Assembly: GCA_018622675.1 (NCBI GenBank)
Contig: CP076020.1
Span: 1,426,001-1,490,000, forward strand
From: Mycoplasmatota bacterium
GTDB lineage: Bacteria > Bacillota_I > Bacilli_A > Izemoplasmatales > Hujiaoplasmataceae
Length of the DNA stretch: 64,000 nucleotides
Direction: 5' to 3'
Below the pieces are notes generated by a model, which saw only the letters and a program-made list of their open reading frames with translations, was not told the DNA's origin and ran no database searches. The translations under genes and the position numbers were made by a program. Within the stretch, counting starts at the first letter, position 1, and every line of letters starts with the position of its first letter. Positions 8,525 through 17,345 of this stretch are shown piece by piece.

Positions 8525-9922
8525 AAATCTAAATCCACCCTTTTTCTTCATTTTATTACGTCTTTCACTACGAGACTGTTTAGGTTCAAAGTTACCCTTT
8601 GCCATAGATTCTAAAGAACTTGGGTTCATCCCTTGCATTCTTCTCATCATCGTTTGTTGTTTTTCTAGCATTTGAACCAATTTATTGATTTCAGAATATG
8701 AGCGTCCAGATCCATTAGCGATTCGATTCCTTCTTGAAGAAGAACGATTAACTAATTCTGGTTTTTTTCTTTCTTCTTCTGTCATAGAACCTACAATAGC
8801 TTCAATATATTCTAATTGTTTGTCATCTATTTTATCCATGTTGCCAAGATTTTTCATTCCTGGCATCATTTTCATAATTCCTGAAAATTTTCCCATTCTT
8901 TTAATCATCTTCATTTGTTTCAAAAGATCATTATAATTAAATTTTCCAGTCATCATTTTTTCCATCATTGATAAAGCTTCGTCTTCATCAATTTCTTCAG
9001 TAGCTTTTTCAACTAAGGATAGAATATCACCCATACCTAGAATTCTTGATGCCATACGTTCAGGATGGAAGACTTCTATATCTTCTAATTTTTCCCCAGT
9101 ACCAGAGAATTTTATTGGTACACCTGTTATTTTTCTAATTGATAAGGCAGCTCCACCACGAGTGTCCCCATCTAATTTAGTTAAAATACATCCAGTAATA
9201 TGAAGTGCTTGATTAAAAGTATCTGCTACATTGACTGCATCTTGACCTGTCATAGCATCTACTGTTAAAAGAACTTCATCTGGTTTAGCAAGCTTTTCTA
9301 TTCTTTTAATTTCATCCATCATAGAATCATCTATATGTAGACGACCTGCTGTATCCACGATAACTAAATCATAGCCCTTATCTTTTGCATAGGCCAATCC
9401 ATTTTTAACAATCGTATCAGGCTCAATTAAACCTTCTTCGTAAACTTCTATGTTAAGTTGTTGCCCTACAGTTTGTAACTGTTCAATTGCTGCTGGACGA
9501 TACACATCGGCAGCAATTAACATAGGCTTTTTATTGTGTTTTTTTCTAATTAAATTTGCAAGTTTACCAGCAGTTGTTGTTTTCCCTGCCCCTTGTAAAC
9601 CAACCATTAAAATCACTGATAAACCATCGTGTTTTAAAGCCAACTCAACGGCCTCTTCACCCATGAGTTTTGTTAATTCATCATTAACGATTTTTACAAC
9701 TTGTTCACCAGGTTTCAATCCTTTTAATATTTTTTCGCCATAGGCTAATTTTTTTACATCTTCAGTAAATTCTTTAACTACTTTATAATTAACATCAGCT
9801 TCAAGTAATGAAAGACGAACCTCTCTCATCATTTCATCAATATCTTTTTCAGTTAACTTTGATTTCCCGGTCAATCTTCTTAGCGCCATTTGAAAGCGTC
9901 CAGTTAAATCTTCAAATGCCAT
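8522..9922 (-). CDS. ffh: Signal recognition particle protein Ffh
   Basis: Ffh binds 4.5S/6S RNA and signal sequences and docks with FtsY. The 466-residue protein has an N domain, a G domain with GLQGAGKTTTAGKLA (about 107-121), DTAGR and TKLDGD motifs, and a methionine-rich C-terminal M domain with the RSGR-type motif (SGRSYSEINKLV) and GMNPSSLESM. It is followed upstream by ylxM (5 bp gap) and ftsY, the usual SRP cluster. Confidence 0.97.
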   Translation of the reverse strand: MAFEDLTGRFQMALRRLTGKSKLTEKDIDEMMREVRLSLLEADVNYKVVKEFTEDVKKLAYGEKILKGLKPGEQVVKIVNDELTKLMGEEAVELALKHDGLSVILMVGLQGAGKTTTAGKLANLIRKKHNKKPMLIAADVYRPAAIEQLQTVGQQLNIEVYEEGLIEPDTIVKNGLAYAKDKGYDLVIVDTAGRLHIDDSMMDEIKRIEKLAKPDEVLLTVDAMTGQDAVNVADTFNQALHITGCILTKLDGDTRGGAALSIRKITGVPIKFSGTGEKLEDIEVFHPERMASRILGMGDILSLVEKATEEIDEDEALSMMEKMMTGKFNYNDLLKQMKMIKRMGKFSGIMKMMPGMKNLGNMDKIDDKQLEYIEAIVGSMTEEERKKPELVNRSSSRRNRIANGSGRSYSEINKLVQMLEKQQTMMRRMQGMNPSSLESMAKGNFEPKQSRSERRNKMKKKGGFRF

Positions 9923-9926
9923 AATT

Positions 9927-10256
9927 TCACACCTTCTCTATCTTTTTTATCTTATCTTTGATTTTATTTGATACATCATCATGATTGATGATGTCATCAA
10001 TGATATTTTGTCTCGTTTCTTGTTTTTTAAATAATTTAAGTTTCTCTTCATAAGATTCTAAATATGAAGTGATTTTTTTTATTTGTAGATGAACAGCATT
10101 CCGACTAACATCCATGATCTCAGCTATTTCACTAAGTGAATAATCTTCTCTGAAATAATACATAAAATACTGTCTTTGTTTATCCGTTAATAAATTTTGA
10201 TAAAAATCATAAAGATTATTTAATCTTACTGTATCTTCAATATTATAGCTCATCAT
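9927..10256 (-). CDS. ylxM: YlxM-family helix-turn-helix protein, SRP-associated
   Basis: The 109-residue protein has a sigma-70 region 4-like helix-turn-helix: SLSEIAEIMDVSRNAVH (about 41-57), preceded by LTDKQRQYFMYYF. This is the pattern of YlxM, the small factor encoded with ffh and ftsY in Firmicutes and shown in streptococci to interact with SRP. It lies between ftsY and ffh with gaps of 6 and 4 bp. Two adjacent ATG codons are possible starts. Confidence 0.88.
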   Translation of the reverse strand: MMSYNIEDTVRLNNLYDFYQNLLTDKQRQYFMYYFREDYSLSEIAEIMDVSRNAVHLQIKKITSYLESYEEKLKLFKKQETRQNIIDDIINHDDVSNKIKDKIKKIEKV

Positions 10257-10262
10257 CCACCC

Positions 10263-11234
10263 CTATTCAAAGAAATCTGAAAACAAGCCATAAATATAGT
10301 CTTCAATATCAAAATATTCTAAATCTGTAATTTTCTCTCCTAAACCAACAAAACTAATTGGAATATTCAATTTGTTTCTGATTGCTAAAACAATACCTCC
10401 TTTAGCAGTACCATCCAATTTTGTTAATACAACACCCGTAATATTAGCAACCTCTGAGAATATTTTTGCTTGACTTAACCCATTTTGGCCTGTTGTAGCA
10501 TCTATGACTAAATATGTTTCATAAACATTACTCCCTGTTTCTCTTTCAATGATACGATTTACTTTTCCAAGCTCATTCATTAAGTTCTTTTTATTTTGTA
10601 AACGACCTGCTGTATCAATTAATAGAACATCAATTTTATCTTCTTTAGCTTTTTTTATAGCATCAAAAATAACGCTTGATGGATCTGAGCCCGCTTCTTT
10701 AGCAACGACTTCACAACCTACTCTTTCGCCAAAAACTTTTAATTGGTTTATAGCCCCAGCCCTAAAAGTATCTCCAGCTGCCATCATAACAGACTTACCT
10801 TCACTTTTTATTTTGTGAGCTAATTTACCGATAGTCGTCGTTTTGCCAGTACCATTAACACCAACAAATAAGATAACAGTTAAGTCCCCTTCATTATATC
10901 TTATGTTTGTATTAATCACTTCACCTTTTAAATATAACTCAAACATCTTATCAACAATCATGTTTTCAAGTTCTTTAGGATCTGTGATATTTTCTTTTTC
11001 AACTTCTACTCTTAATTCTTCTATAAATTCAACAACTGTATCAACACCAACATCCGCCATAATAAATATTTCTTCTAATTGACCGTAGAGTTCTTCGTCA
11101 ATTTTCTTGGAATTTCTTAACAAATCCTTCAAAGAAGATAGCGAATTGTTTCGTGTCTTCATCATCCCTATTTTATATTTTTCTGCTTTTTTTCTTTTTT
11201 CTTTACTTGTAAATAACTTTTTAAAAAGGCCCAT
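10263..11234 (-). CDS. ftsY: Signal recognition particle receptor FtsY
   Basis: FtsY is the membrane-associated GTPase that receives the SRP-ribosome complex. The 323-residue protein has a very short lysine-rich N-terminus instead of a long acidic A domain, followed by the NG domain with GVNGTGKTTTIGKLA (about 129-143), DTAGR, TKLDGTAKGG and the C-terminal GLGEKITDLEYF. GAGGT precedes the ATG. It is the first gene of the ftsY-ylxM-ffh operon. No convincing promoter was found between it and the topA terminator. Confidence 0.96.
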   Translation of the reverse strand: MGLFKKLFTSKEKRKKAEKYKIGMMKTRNNSLSSLKDLLRNSKKIDEELYGQLEEIFIMADVGVDTVVEFIEELRVEVEKENITDPKELENMIVDKMFELYLKGEVINTNIRYNEGDLTVILFVGVNGTGKTTTIGKLAHKIKSEGKSVMMAAGDTFRAGAINQLKVFGERVGCEVVAKEAGSDPSSVIFDAIKKAKEDKIDVLLIDTAGRLQNKKNLMNELGKVNRIIERETGSNVYETYLVIDATTGQNGLSQAKIFSEVANITGVVLTKLDGTAKGGIVLAIRNKLNIPISFVGLGEKITDLEYFDIEDYIYGLFSDFFE

Positions 11235-11312
11235 AAAGATACCTCACACTCTCTATAATAATCTTTAAATAGTATATCATAAATCATTCATTGATTAAAC
11301 TATTAAGATAAG

Positions 11313-11348
11313 AAAAAAATCCATCTTAATAAAGTAAGACGGATTTTT
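11313..11348 (-). terminator. Rho-independent terminator of topA
   Basis: A 14-bp stem (11315-11328 with 11335-11348) contains one G-U pair in minus-strand RNA and a 6-nt loop. On the minus strand it ends in TTTTTTT. It is placed after the topA stop and before the ftsY gene. Confidence 0.8.
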
Positions 11349-11442
11349 AGGAAGGGTAAGTGTTTTCACACTTTTTAAGGGAAATTCAACTACATTAAGT
11401 AGTTTAAAAATATTTTAACACTTGAATTTGATGATTTTGTGA

Positions 11443-13503
11443 TTACTCACATTTTTTTCCATCAATACAAAAAACTTTTCCTTCTTTATCCTTAACAACA
11501 ACATTGTCACAATTTTCACATTTTTCTTTTTGAACTTCATAAGGTGATATATATTTACACTTAGGAAATCTTGAACAACCTAAAAATTGATTGCCTTTAT
11601 TTTTACCTGACTTAGCAGTTCTTAAGACTAATGTTCCTTTATGACACTCAGGGCATTCGACATTGGTATCAAATGCTTTAGATTTTGAATTTTCATTGGG
11701 TTTTATATATTTACAAGTTGGAAAATTAGAACACGCTTCAAACTTGCCATACTTCCCTATTCTATAAACCATAGGTGACCCACATTTTGGACACATTTCC
11801 CCTGTTTTTTCAGGTTCAATTTTTTCCATGTTTTCTCTGGCTTCTTCAATTAAAGGGATAAAATAATCGTAAAATTCTCTTAAAACCTTTAATTGTTCTT
11901 CTTCGCCATTTGCAATATTATCCAAGATTTCTTCCATATTCTTAGAATAATCAGCACTAATAAATTCTTTAAAGAATTTTTGCAATTTATCTATAGTTAG
12001 AATACCTTGTTCGGTTGGAAAGAATTTTCTCTCTTTAAATTCAACATACTTTCTTTTAATAATGGTTGAAATGGTACTTGCGTAGGTTGATGGTCTACCT
12101 ATTCCTAAATCTTCCATTTCTTTAATAAGTCTTGACTCTGTATAACGTATAGGAGGTTTGGTAAATAATTGTTTATCGTAAACCTCATCAGCCTTAAGCT
12201 TATCTCCTTCTTTAAAATTAGAAAGATCCAATTGAGCTTGTTCATTTCTTTTTTCTATTGTTTCTAAAGCTTTTAAATAACCATCAAAAATTTGTTTTGA
12301 ACTTGTGGTTTTAAACAATAAATTTTCATTATCTAAAATCAAAGTCGTAACCTCATTCTTTGAAGCTTTCATTAATGAAGCTACTGTTTTATAAAAGATC
12401 AAACTATATAATTTAAATTCTTGTGCTGTTAACTTAGCCTTAATACTTTCAGGTGTTCTAAAAACATCAGTTGGCCTAATTGCTTCATGGGCATCTTGAA
12501 CATTTTGTTTCTTCTTTGACTCTTTATAAAAACCTAAATATTCTTTACCATACTTATCTGCAATAAAACCCCTAGCTTTATTTACAAAGCCTTCTGACAA
12601 TCTTGTTGAATCAGTTCTCATATAAGTGATCAAACCGACAGTTTCATTTCCGATATCTTTACCTTCATAAAGCTTTTGAGCAATAGACATTGTTTTACTT
12701 GATGAATAACCAAACCTAGTCGAAGACTGTTGTTGCAAACTTGAAGTGGTTAAAGCTCTATTAGGATTATTTTTTATTGTTCTTTTTGATAATTCACTCA
12801 CAGTAAACTCATCAATCATCCTGTCTAATAAAGCCATTGATTCTTCTTTAGAAGATATTTTAGGTTTTTTACCATCAACTTTAAATAACTGTGCCTCGAT
12901 ATCTTTAAATTGTGCATAAATTTCATAATACTCTTCAGGAACGAAAGCTAAAATTTCTCTTTCTCTATCAACAATTAATTTTAATGCAGCAGATTGAACA
13001 CGACCAGCAGATCTAGATTTGATTTTACTTTGCAGTAACTTAGATAATTTAAAACCAATGATGCGATCAAGCATTCTTCTTGTTTCCTGAGAAGATACTA
13101 AATCTTCATTGATACACCTTGTATGATCAAAAGCATTGATAATGGCTTCTTTAGTAATTTCATTAAACTCTACACGTTTAACCAATTGGTCCTTTATTTT
13201 TAAAGTTTCCTTTAAATGCCAAGAAATCGCTTCTCCCTCTCTATCGGGGTCAGTTGCTAAATATAATTCATCTGAATCTTTTAATGCTTTATTCAATTCA
13301 GTGACAATTTTTTTCTTTCCTTTTAAAATTTCATAGGTGGGTTCAAAGTTATTATCAACATCAATACCTAATCCACCTTTACCCTTTGTCGCTAAATCAC
13401 GAATATGTCCAACACTTGATAAGACCTCAAAATCTTTACCTAAATATTGTGATATTGTTTTTGATTTAGCAGGTGATTCTACTATTACAAGTTTTTTTGC
13501 CAT
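11443..13503 (-). CDS. topA: DNA topoisomerase I
   Basis: This type IA topoisomerase relaxes negative supercoils. The 686 residues comprise a Toprim domain (VIVESPAKSKTI with its glutamate, and TDPDREGEAI with the metal-binding aspartates), a catalytic core with the active-site tyrosine in GLITYMRTDSTRLS, and C-terminal zinc ribbons. Two clear four-cysteine ribbons (CPKCG...CSNFPTC and CPECH...CSRFPKC) are followed by a third, shorter CENC...C...C element. The start has GAGGT upstream. It is a monocistronic unit with its own promoter and terminator. Confidence 0.97.
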   Translation of the reverse strand: MAKKLVIVESPAKSKTISQYLGKDFEVLSSVGHIRDLATKGKGGLGIDVDNNFEPTYEILKGKKKIVTELNKALKDSDELYLATDPDREGEAISWHLKETLKIKDQLVKRVEFNEITKEAIINAFDHTRCINEDLVSSQETRRMLDRIIGFKLSKLLQSKIKSRSAGRVQSAALKLIVDREREILAFVPEEYYEIYAQFKDIEAQLFKVDGKKPKISSKEESMALLDRMIDEFTVSELSKRTIKNNPNRALTTSSLQQQSSTRFGYSSSKTMSIAQKLYEGKDIGNETVGLITYMRTDSTRLSEGFVNKARGFIADKYGKEYLGFYKESKKKQNVQDAHEAIRPTDVFRTPESIKAKLTAQEFKLYSLIFYKTVASLMKASKNEVTTLILDNENLLFKTTSSKQIFDGYLKALETIEKRNEQAQLDLSNFKEGDKLKADEVYDKQLFTKPPIRYTESRLIKEMEDLGIGRPSTYASTISTIIKRKYVEFKERKFFPTEQGILTIDKLQKFFKEFISADYSKNMEEILDNIANGEEEQLKVLREFYDYFIPLIEEARENMEKIEPEKTGEMCPKCGSPMVYRIGKYGKFEACSNFPTCKYIKPNENSKSKAFDTNVECPECHKGTLVLRTAKSGKNKGNQFLGCSRFPKCKYISPYEVQKEKCENCDNVVVKDKEGKVFCIDGKKCE

Positions 13504-13522
13504 ACGCTACCTCACTTACTAT

Positions 13523-13552
13523 ATAATATAAAGACTTTTTGTAAAATGTCAA
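13523..13552 (-). promoter_or_regulatory. Promoter of topA
   Basis: On the minus strand a perfect TTGACA (13547-13552) is followed after 18 nt by TATTAT (13523-13528). A TATATT alternative at 13525-13530 would give a 16-nt spacer. The topA ATG lies about 20 nt downstream, so the leader is very short. Confidence 0.65.
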
Positions 13553-13598
13553 ATAGTTTCTATTGATAAAAACCAAAGAAAAAAAGAAAAACAATTTT

Positions 13599-13622
13599 TG
13601 AATAAAATATGTATTTTATTCA
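13599..13622 (-). terminator. AT-only hairpin, possible terminator after prmC
   Basis: A perfect 11-bp inverted repeat TGAATAAAATA / TATTTTATTCA has a 2-nt centre. On the minus strand it is followed by T-rich sequence. The stem is nearly pure A-T and the loop is tight, so it is a weak terminator at best, but it lies between prmC and the topA promoter where one is expected. Confidence 0.4.
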
Positions 13623-13640
13623 TTAACAGTTTTCTTTCCC

Positions 13641-14489
13641 TTAAAAACCAATGATAATAAATGTCATTCTATCAAGTCCTTGCATATCTTTAACTGTGTA
13701 AATCTTTGCTTCAGGATATGTTTCTTTAGCAATTGCTTGAAGTTCTTCTAATTTATCATATGCATGTTCAAATGCGATGATCGCTTTATCATTGAGTATA
13801 TGTTTTGAGTCTTTAATAATTTGACGATAAAAGAAAAGACCATCTTCACCACCAAATAATGCAATATGTGGCTCATTGTCAAGAATAAGTTTATCCACTT
13901 CTTCGCTTGTTGGAATATATGGTGGATTAGAAACCAAAATATCAAATTTTTTATCCATGATGGGTTGAATCATATCACCTTGATAAAAAGATATATCAAC
14001 ACCTAAGACTCTGGCATTCTCTTTAGCTAAACTTAATGCATCTTCTGAAATATCAGTTGCTGATACACTCAAATTAGCTTCTTCTTTTGCCAAACTAATC
14101 GCTAAACAACCTGAACCAGTGCCTACATCAACTAGAGAAACCTTTTGGTTTTCAAAGTATTCATCATAAAGCATTAAAACATTAGCGACCAATTCCTCTG
14201 TTTCAAACCTTGGTATTAAAGCTTGATTGGTCACTTTAAATTTATGGCCATAAAAATAAACTGACCCTATAATTTGTTGTACTGGTATATTTTTATCCAA
14301 ATATAACATTAAACCTTCAATAAAATCTTCAGCTTCTTTTTCCGGCATCTCTGAATCAAATTTCAAATATAAATCAGTAGGTTCTAACTTAGAAAAATGC
14401 AACAAAAGAAGTTCCGTTGCACTTGTTTCTTTATTATGTTTTCTAGTTAATTTTTTACCTTTTTCTAAAATTTCTTTATAACTAGCCAT
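13641..14489 (-). CDS. prmC: Release factor glutamine methyltransferase
   Basis: PrmC methylates the glutamine of the GGQ motif of release factors with S-adenosylmethionine. The 282-residue protein has an N-terminal helical domain, a SAM site VDVGTGSGCLAISLA (about 120-134) and the catalytic NPPY in VSNPPYIPT (about 188-196). It lies 1 bp downstream of prfA, whose product is its substrate, which makes the call secure. Confidence 0.95.
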   Translation of the reverse strand: MASYKEILEKGKKLTRKHNKETSATELLLLHFSKLEPTDLYLKFDSEMPEKEAEDFIEGLMLYLDKNIPVQQIIGSVYFYGHKFKVTNQALIPRFETEELVANVLMLYDEYFENQKVSLVDVGTGSGCLAISLAKEEANLSVSATDISEDALSLAKENARVLGVDISFYQGDMIQPIMDKKFDILVSNPPYIPTSEEVDKLILDNEPHIALFGGEDGLFFYRQIIKDSKHILNDKAIIAFEHAYDKLEELQAIAKETYPEAKIYTVKDMQGLDRMTFIIIGF

Positions 14490-14490
14490 T

Positions 14491-15555
14491 TTATTGTTTT
14501 TCTAACTTTCTTTTTTGCTCTTCAGCAATCAAGGCTTCTATGACAGGTTCTAATCTACCATCAATAATTTTATCTAATTGTTGAATAGTTAAATTGATAC
14601 GGTGATCTGTTACCCTATTTTGTGGATAATTATAGGTTCTAATTTTTTCAGAACGGTCACCAGTTCCAATTTTAGATTTTCTTTCACCAGCTTCTTTTTC
14701 TTGAGCTTCTTGTAACATTTTATCAAATAATCTAGACCTTAAGATTTTTAAAGCAGATGCTTTATTTTCATGTTGACTCTTACCATCTTGACATTGAGCA
14801 ACAGTGTCAGTAGGAATATGTGTAACTCTAACTGCAGATTTTGTTGTATTTACAGACTGGCCTCCGGGCCCACTTGAGCAATACGTATCTACACGGATAT
14901 CACTCATATCTAATTGAAAATCAATTTCTTCTGCTTCAGGCAAGACAACAACAGTAGCAGTTGAAGTATGAACACGACCACTTGATTCAGTTTGTGGTAC
15001 TCTTTGTACTCTATGTACGCCGGATTCATATTTCATATGTGAATAAACACTATCACCAGAAACCATAAATTCTAATTGTGAATACCCACCTGATTCTCTT
15101 GGCTCGGCAGTCAGTACTTCAATTTTCCATTCCATATGCTCTGCATATTTGCTATACATCCTAAACAAATCTCCAGCAAAAATATTAGCTTCATCCCCAC
15201 CAGCTGCTCCTCTGATCTCAACAATAACATTTTTCTCATCATTTGGATCTTTAGGCACCAACATGAGTTCTAACTCTTCTTCAATGGCAGGAATTTTCTC
15301 ATTCAATTCTTCTAATTCCATTTCTGCCATTTCACGTATTTCTGGATCATCATCTTTTTCCATATCTTTTAAGCCATCTAATTGACCTAACATTTCTTTA
15401 TATTGACGATATTTTTTAACAATTTTTTCAAGATTGGAATATTCTTTTGCAAGCTCAGTTACTTTTTTTATATTTGTCGCCACTTCTGGCTTTGACATTT
15501 CTTTACCAATCTCTATATATTTTTCTTCTATTTGATCTAATCGTTCTCGTAACAT
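14491..15555 (-). CDS. prfA: Peptide chain release factor 1
   Basis: RF1 ends translation at UAA and UAG. The 354-residue protein carries the GGQ loop in SSGPGGQSVNTTKSAV and the RF1-type stop-recognition PxT motif as PQT in RVPQTESSGRVHTS. Since UGA is used as a stop in this genome, RF2 must be encoded elsewhere. It is part of the gdpP/rplI-dnaB-prfA-prmC operon, 12 bp after dnaB. Confidence 0.97.
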   Translation of the reverse strand: MLRERLDQIEEKYIEIGKEMSKPEVATNIKKVTELAKEYSNLEKIVKKYRQYKEMLGQLDGLKDMEKDDDPEIREMAEMELEELNEKIPAIEEELELMLVPKDPNDEKNVIVEIRGAAGGDEANIFAGDLFRMYSKYAEHMEWKIEVLTAEPRESGGYSQLEFMVSGDSVYSHMKYESGVHRVQRVPQTESSGRVHTSTATVVVLPEAEEIDFQLDMSDIRVDTYCSSGPGGQSVNTTKSAVRVTHIPTDTVAQCQDGKSQHENKASALKILRSRLFDKMLQEAQEKEAGERKSKIGTGDRSEKIRTYNYPQNRVTDHRINLTIQQLDKIIDGRLEPVIEALIAEEQKRKLEKQ

Positions 15556-15567
15556 ATTTATCCCTCA

Positions 15568-16887
15568 TTAATAATTTCTATGGTTACTGAATGTTGATGT
15601 GTTTTTATTAAATAACAACTCAAAATCTCCAGGTTGACCATGTCTATTTTTCGCAACTATAAATTGCGTGATATTCCTTCTACTCTCATCTAACTTATCT
15701 TCTTCTTTGACATACAAAAAGATGATAATATCCGCATCTTGCTCAATTGATCCTGATTCTCTCAAGTCAGACATCATCGGTGTTTTATTAGTACGTTGTT
15801 CAAGGTTTCTTGATAACTGTGAAAGCGCAACAACTGGGACTTTTAATTCCCTTGCCATTTCTTTTAATACACGAGAAATTTCTGAAACTTCTTGAACACG
15901 ATTTCCCTTATTATGTTGTGAACCACTTAATAACTGTAAGTAGTCAACGATAACTAAGTCTAATTTATTGTTTTGTTTTAATTTACGACACTTACTTCTT
16001 AAATCAAGTACTTGAACCGTACCAGAATCATCAAAATAAATATTTGAACCCTTAAGATTATGAACACCTGTTTGTAGTTTCTCCCAGTCTAATTGGTTTA
16101 GTTCACCTTTTCTTAATCTTGTGTTATCTACACCTGATATACTTGATAATAAACGCATAACCAACTGCTCAACACCCATTTCTAATGAAAAGAATGCAAT
16201 ATGTGGGTTCTTTGGTAACAAACCTATATTTAAAGCCATATTCAAAGCAAAAGCCGTTTTACCAACACCAGGTCTTGCAGCTACAATCAGCAAATCCGAA
16301 GGCTGTAAGCCTAATGTGAAGCGATTCAAGTCATTATATCCTGTATCTAATCCACTGAGATCTTCAGAATTTTGTGCTTGCTCTGCAATTTTTCCTAAGG
16401 TTGTTTCTGCTGCGTCAGCAATATTCACAAAATCAGTACTTCTTCTATCTTTGGTTATATTGAAAATTTCTTTTTCAACATGATCGATAAAATGCGGTGT
16501 ATCTTCTACTGATCTAGACTCTGATATTAACGCCGTAAAACTTTCTTGTAATTTTCTTAATACTGACTTATCTTTTACAATATTAATATATTCCATTAAA
16601 TTAGCAGTTGAAGGCATCACCGCAGAAAGATAAGCAATATATTCTCTTCCACCTGCTTTTTCCAAAGAATTTATATTTTCTAGAAAGTTACTTACAGTAA
16701 TCACATCAATAGAATTACCATTCTCATGAAGTTTTAAAACTGCTTGAAAAATCTCTTGGTGATTAGGATTATAAAAATCATCAACCTGTAATTTATCTGC
16801 AATTGTTTTAATTTCGCTTTCACTAAAGAAGATGGCCCCTAAAACAGATTCTTCTGCTTCAAGACTATAAGGTGCAAGGTTCTCCAT
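15568..16887 (-). CDS. dnaB: Replicative DNA helicase DnaB
   Basis: This is the hexameric 5'-3' helicase of the replication fork (called DnaC in Bacillus). The 439 residues include an N-terminal helical domain (SLEAEESVLGAIF) and a RecA-like C-terminal domain with Walker A ARPGVGKTAFALN (about 207-219), Walker B LVIVDYLQLL and the arginine finger region MSDLRESGSIEQDAD. It follows the L9 coding part by 11 bp, the same rplI-dnaB order as in Bacillus. Confidence 0.97.
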   Translation of the reverse strand: MENLAPYSLEAEESVLGAIFFSESEIKTIADKLQVDDFYNPNHQEIFQAVLKLHENGNSIDVITVSNFLENINSLEKAGGREYIAYLSAVMPSTANLMEYINIVKDKSVLRKLQESFTALISESRSVEDTPHFIDHVEKEIFNITKDRRSTDFVNIADAAETTLGKIAEQAQNSEDLSGLDTGYNDLNRFTLGLQPSDLLIVAARPGVGKTAFALNMALNIGLLPKNPHIAFFSLEMGVEQLVMRLLSSISGVDNTRLRKGELNQLDWEKLQTGVHNLKGSNIYFDDSGTVQVLDLRSKCRKLKQNNKLDLVIVDYLQLLSGSQHNKGNRVQEVSEISRVLKEMARELKVPVVALSQLSRNLEQRTNKTPMMSDLRESGSIEQDADIIIFLYVKEEDKLDESRRNITQFIVAKNRHGQPGDFELLFNKNTSTFSNHRNY

Positions 16888-16898
16888 AAATTAATCCC

Positions 16899-17345
16899 CT
16901 ATTCTTTTTCTAAAACTTGTACATCAATTGTTGCGACAATATCTTTATGTAATTTTACATCAATATCGAAATTACCAAGAGTATTGATTTTATCATCTAA
17001 ATCAATTTTACGTTTATCCACAGAAATATCATATTGTTTTTTAAGTTCATCAGCAATTTGTTTAGTGTTTATTGAACCAAATAATTTACCAGATTCACCT
17101 AATTTAACATAAAGTTTGATAGGACTTTTTTCAATTCTTTCTTTTAAATCTAAAGCTTTCTTTTTGGCTTTATTTTCTTTCTCTTTTAATTCTTGACGTT
17201 CATCTTCTAAAGCTTCCATATTCGCTGTATTGGCTTTTATGGCGTGTTTTGAAGTAAGTAAATAATTCCCATAACCAGTAGCGACTTCAATAACGTCACC
17301 TTTTTTTCCCTTACCTTTAACATCTTTTATTAAAATAACTTTCAT
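16899..17345 (-). CDS. rplI: Ribosomal protein L9, independent internal start within the fusion frame
   Basis: Starting at the ATG 17343-17345, the last 148 codons of the fusion encode a complete, normal-length L9: N-terminal RNA-binding domain with GYGNYLLTSKHAI, a long lysine-rich connecting helix and a C-terminal domain with KLFGSIN. The start is preceded by a perfect ribosome site. I infer that free L9 is made by re-initiation or internal initiation. A ribosome carrying a membrane-tethered L9 would otherwise be hard to explain. Confidence 0.75.
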   Translation of the reverse strand: MKVILIKDVKGKGKKGDVIEVATGYGNYLLTSKHAIKANTANMEALEDERQELKEKENKAKKKALDLKERIEKSPIKLYVKLGESGKLFGSINTKQIADELKKQYDISVDKRKIDLDDKINTLGNFDIDVKLHKDIVATIDVQVLEKE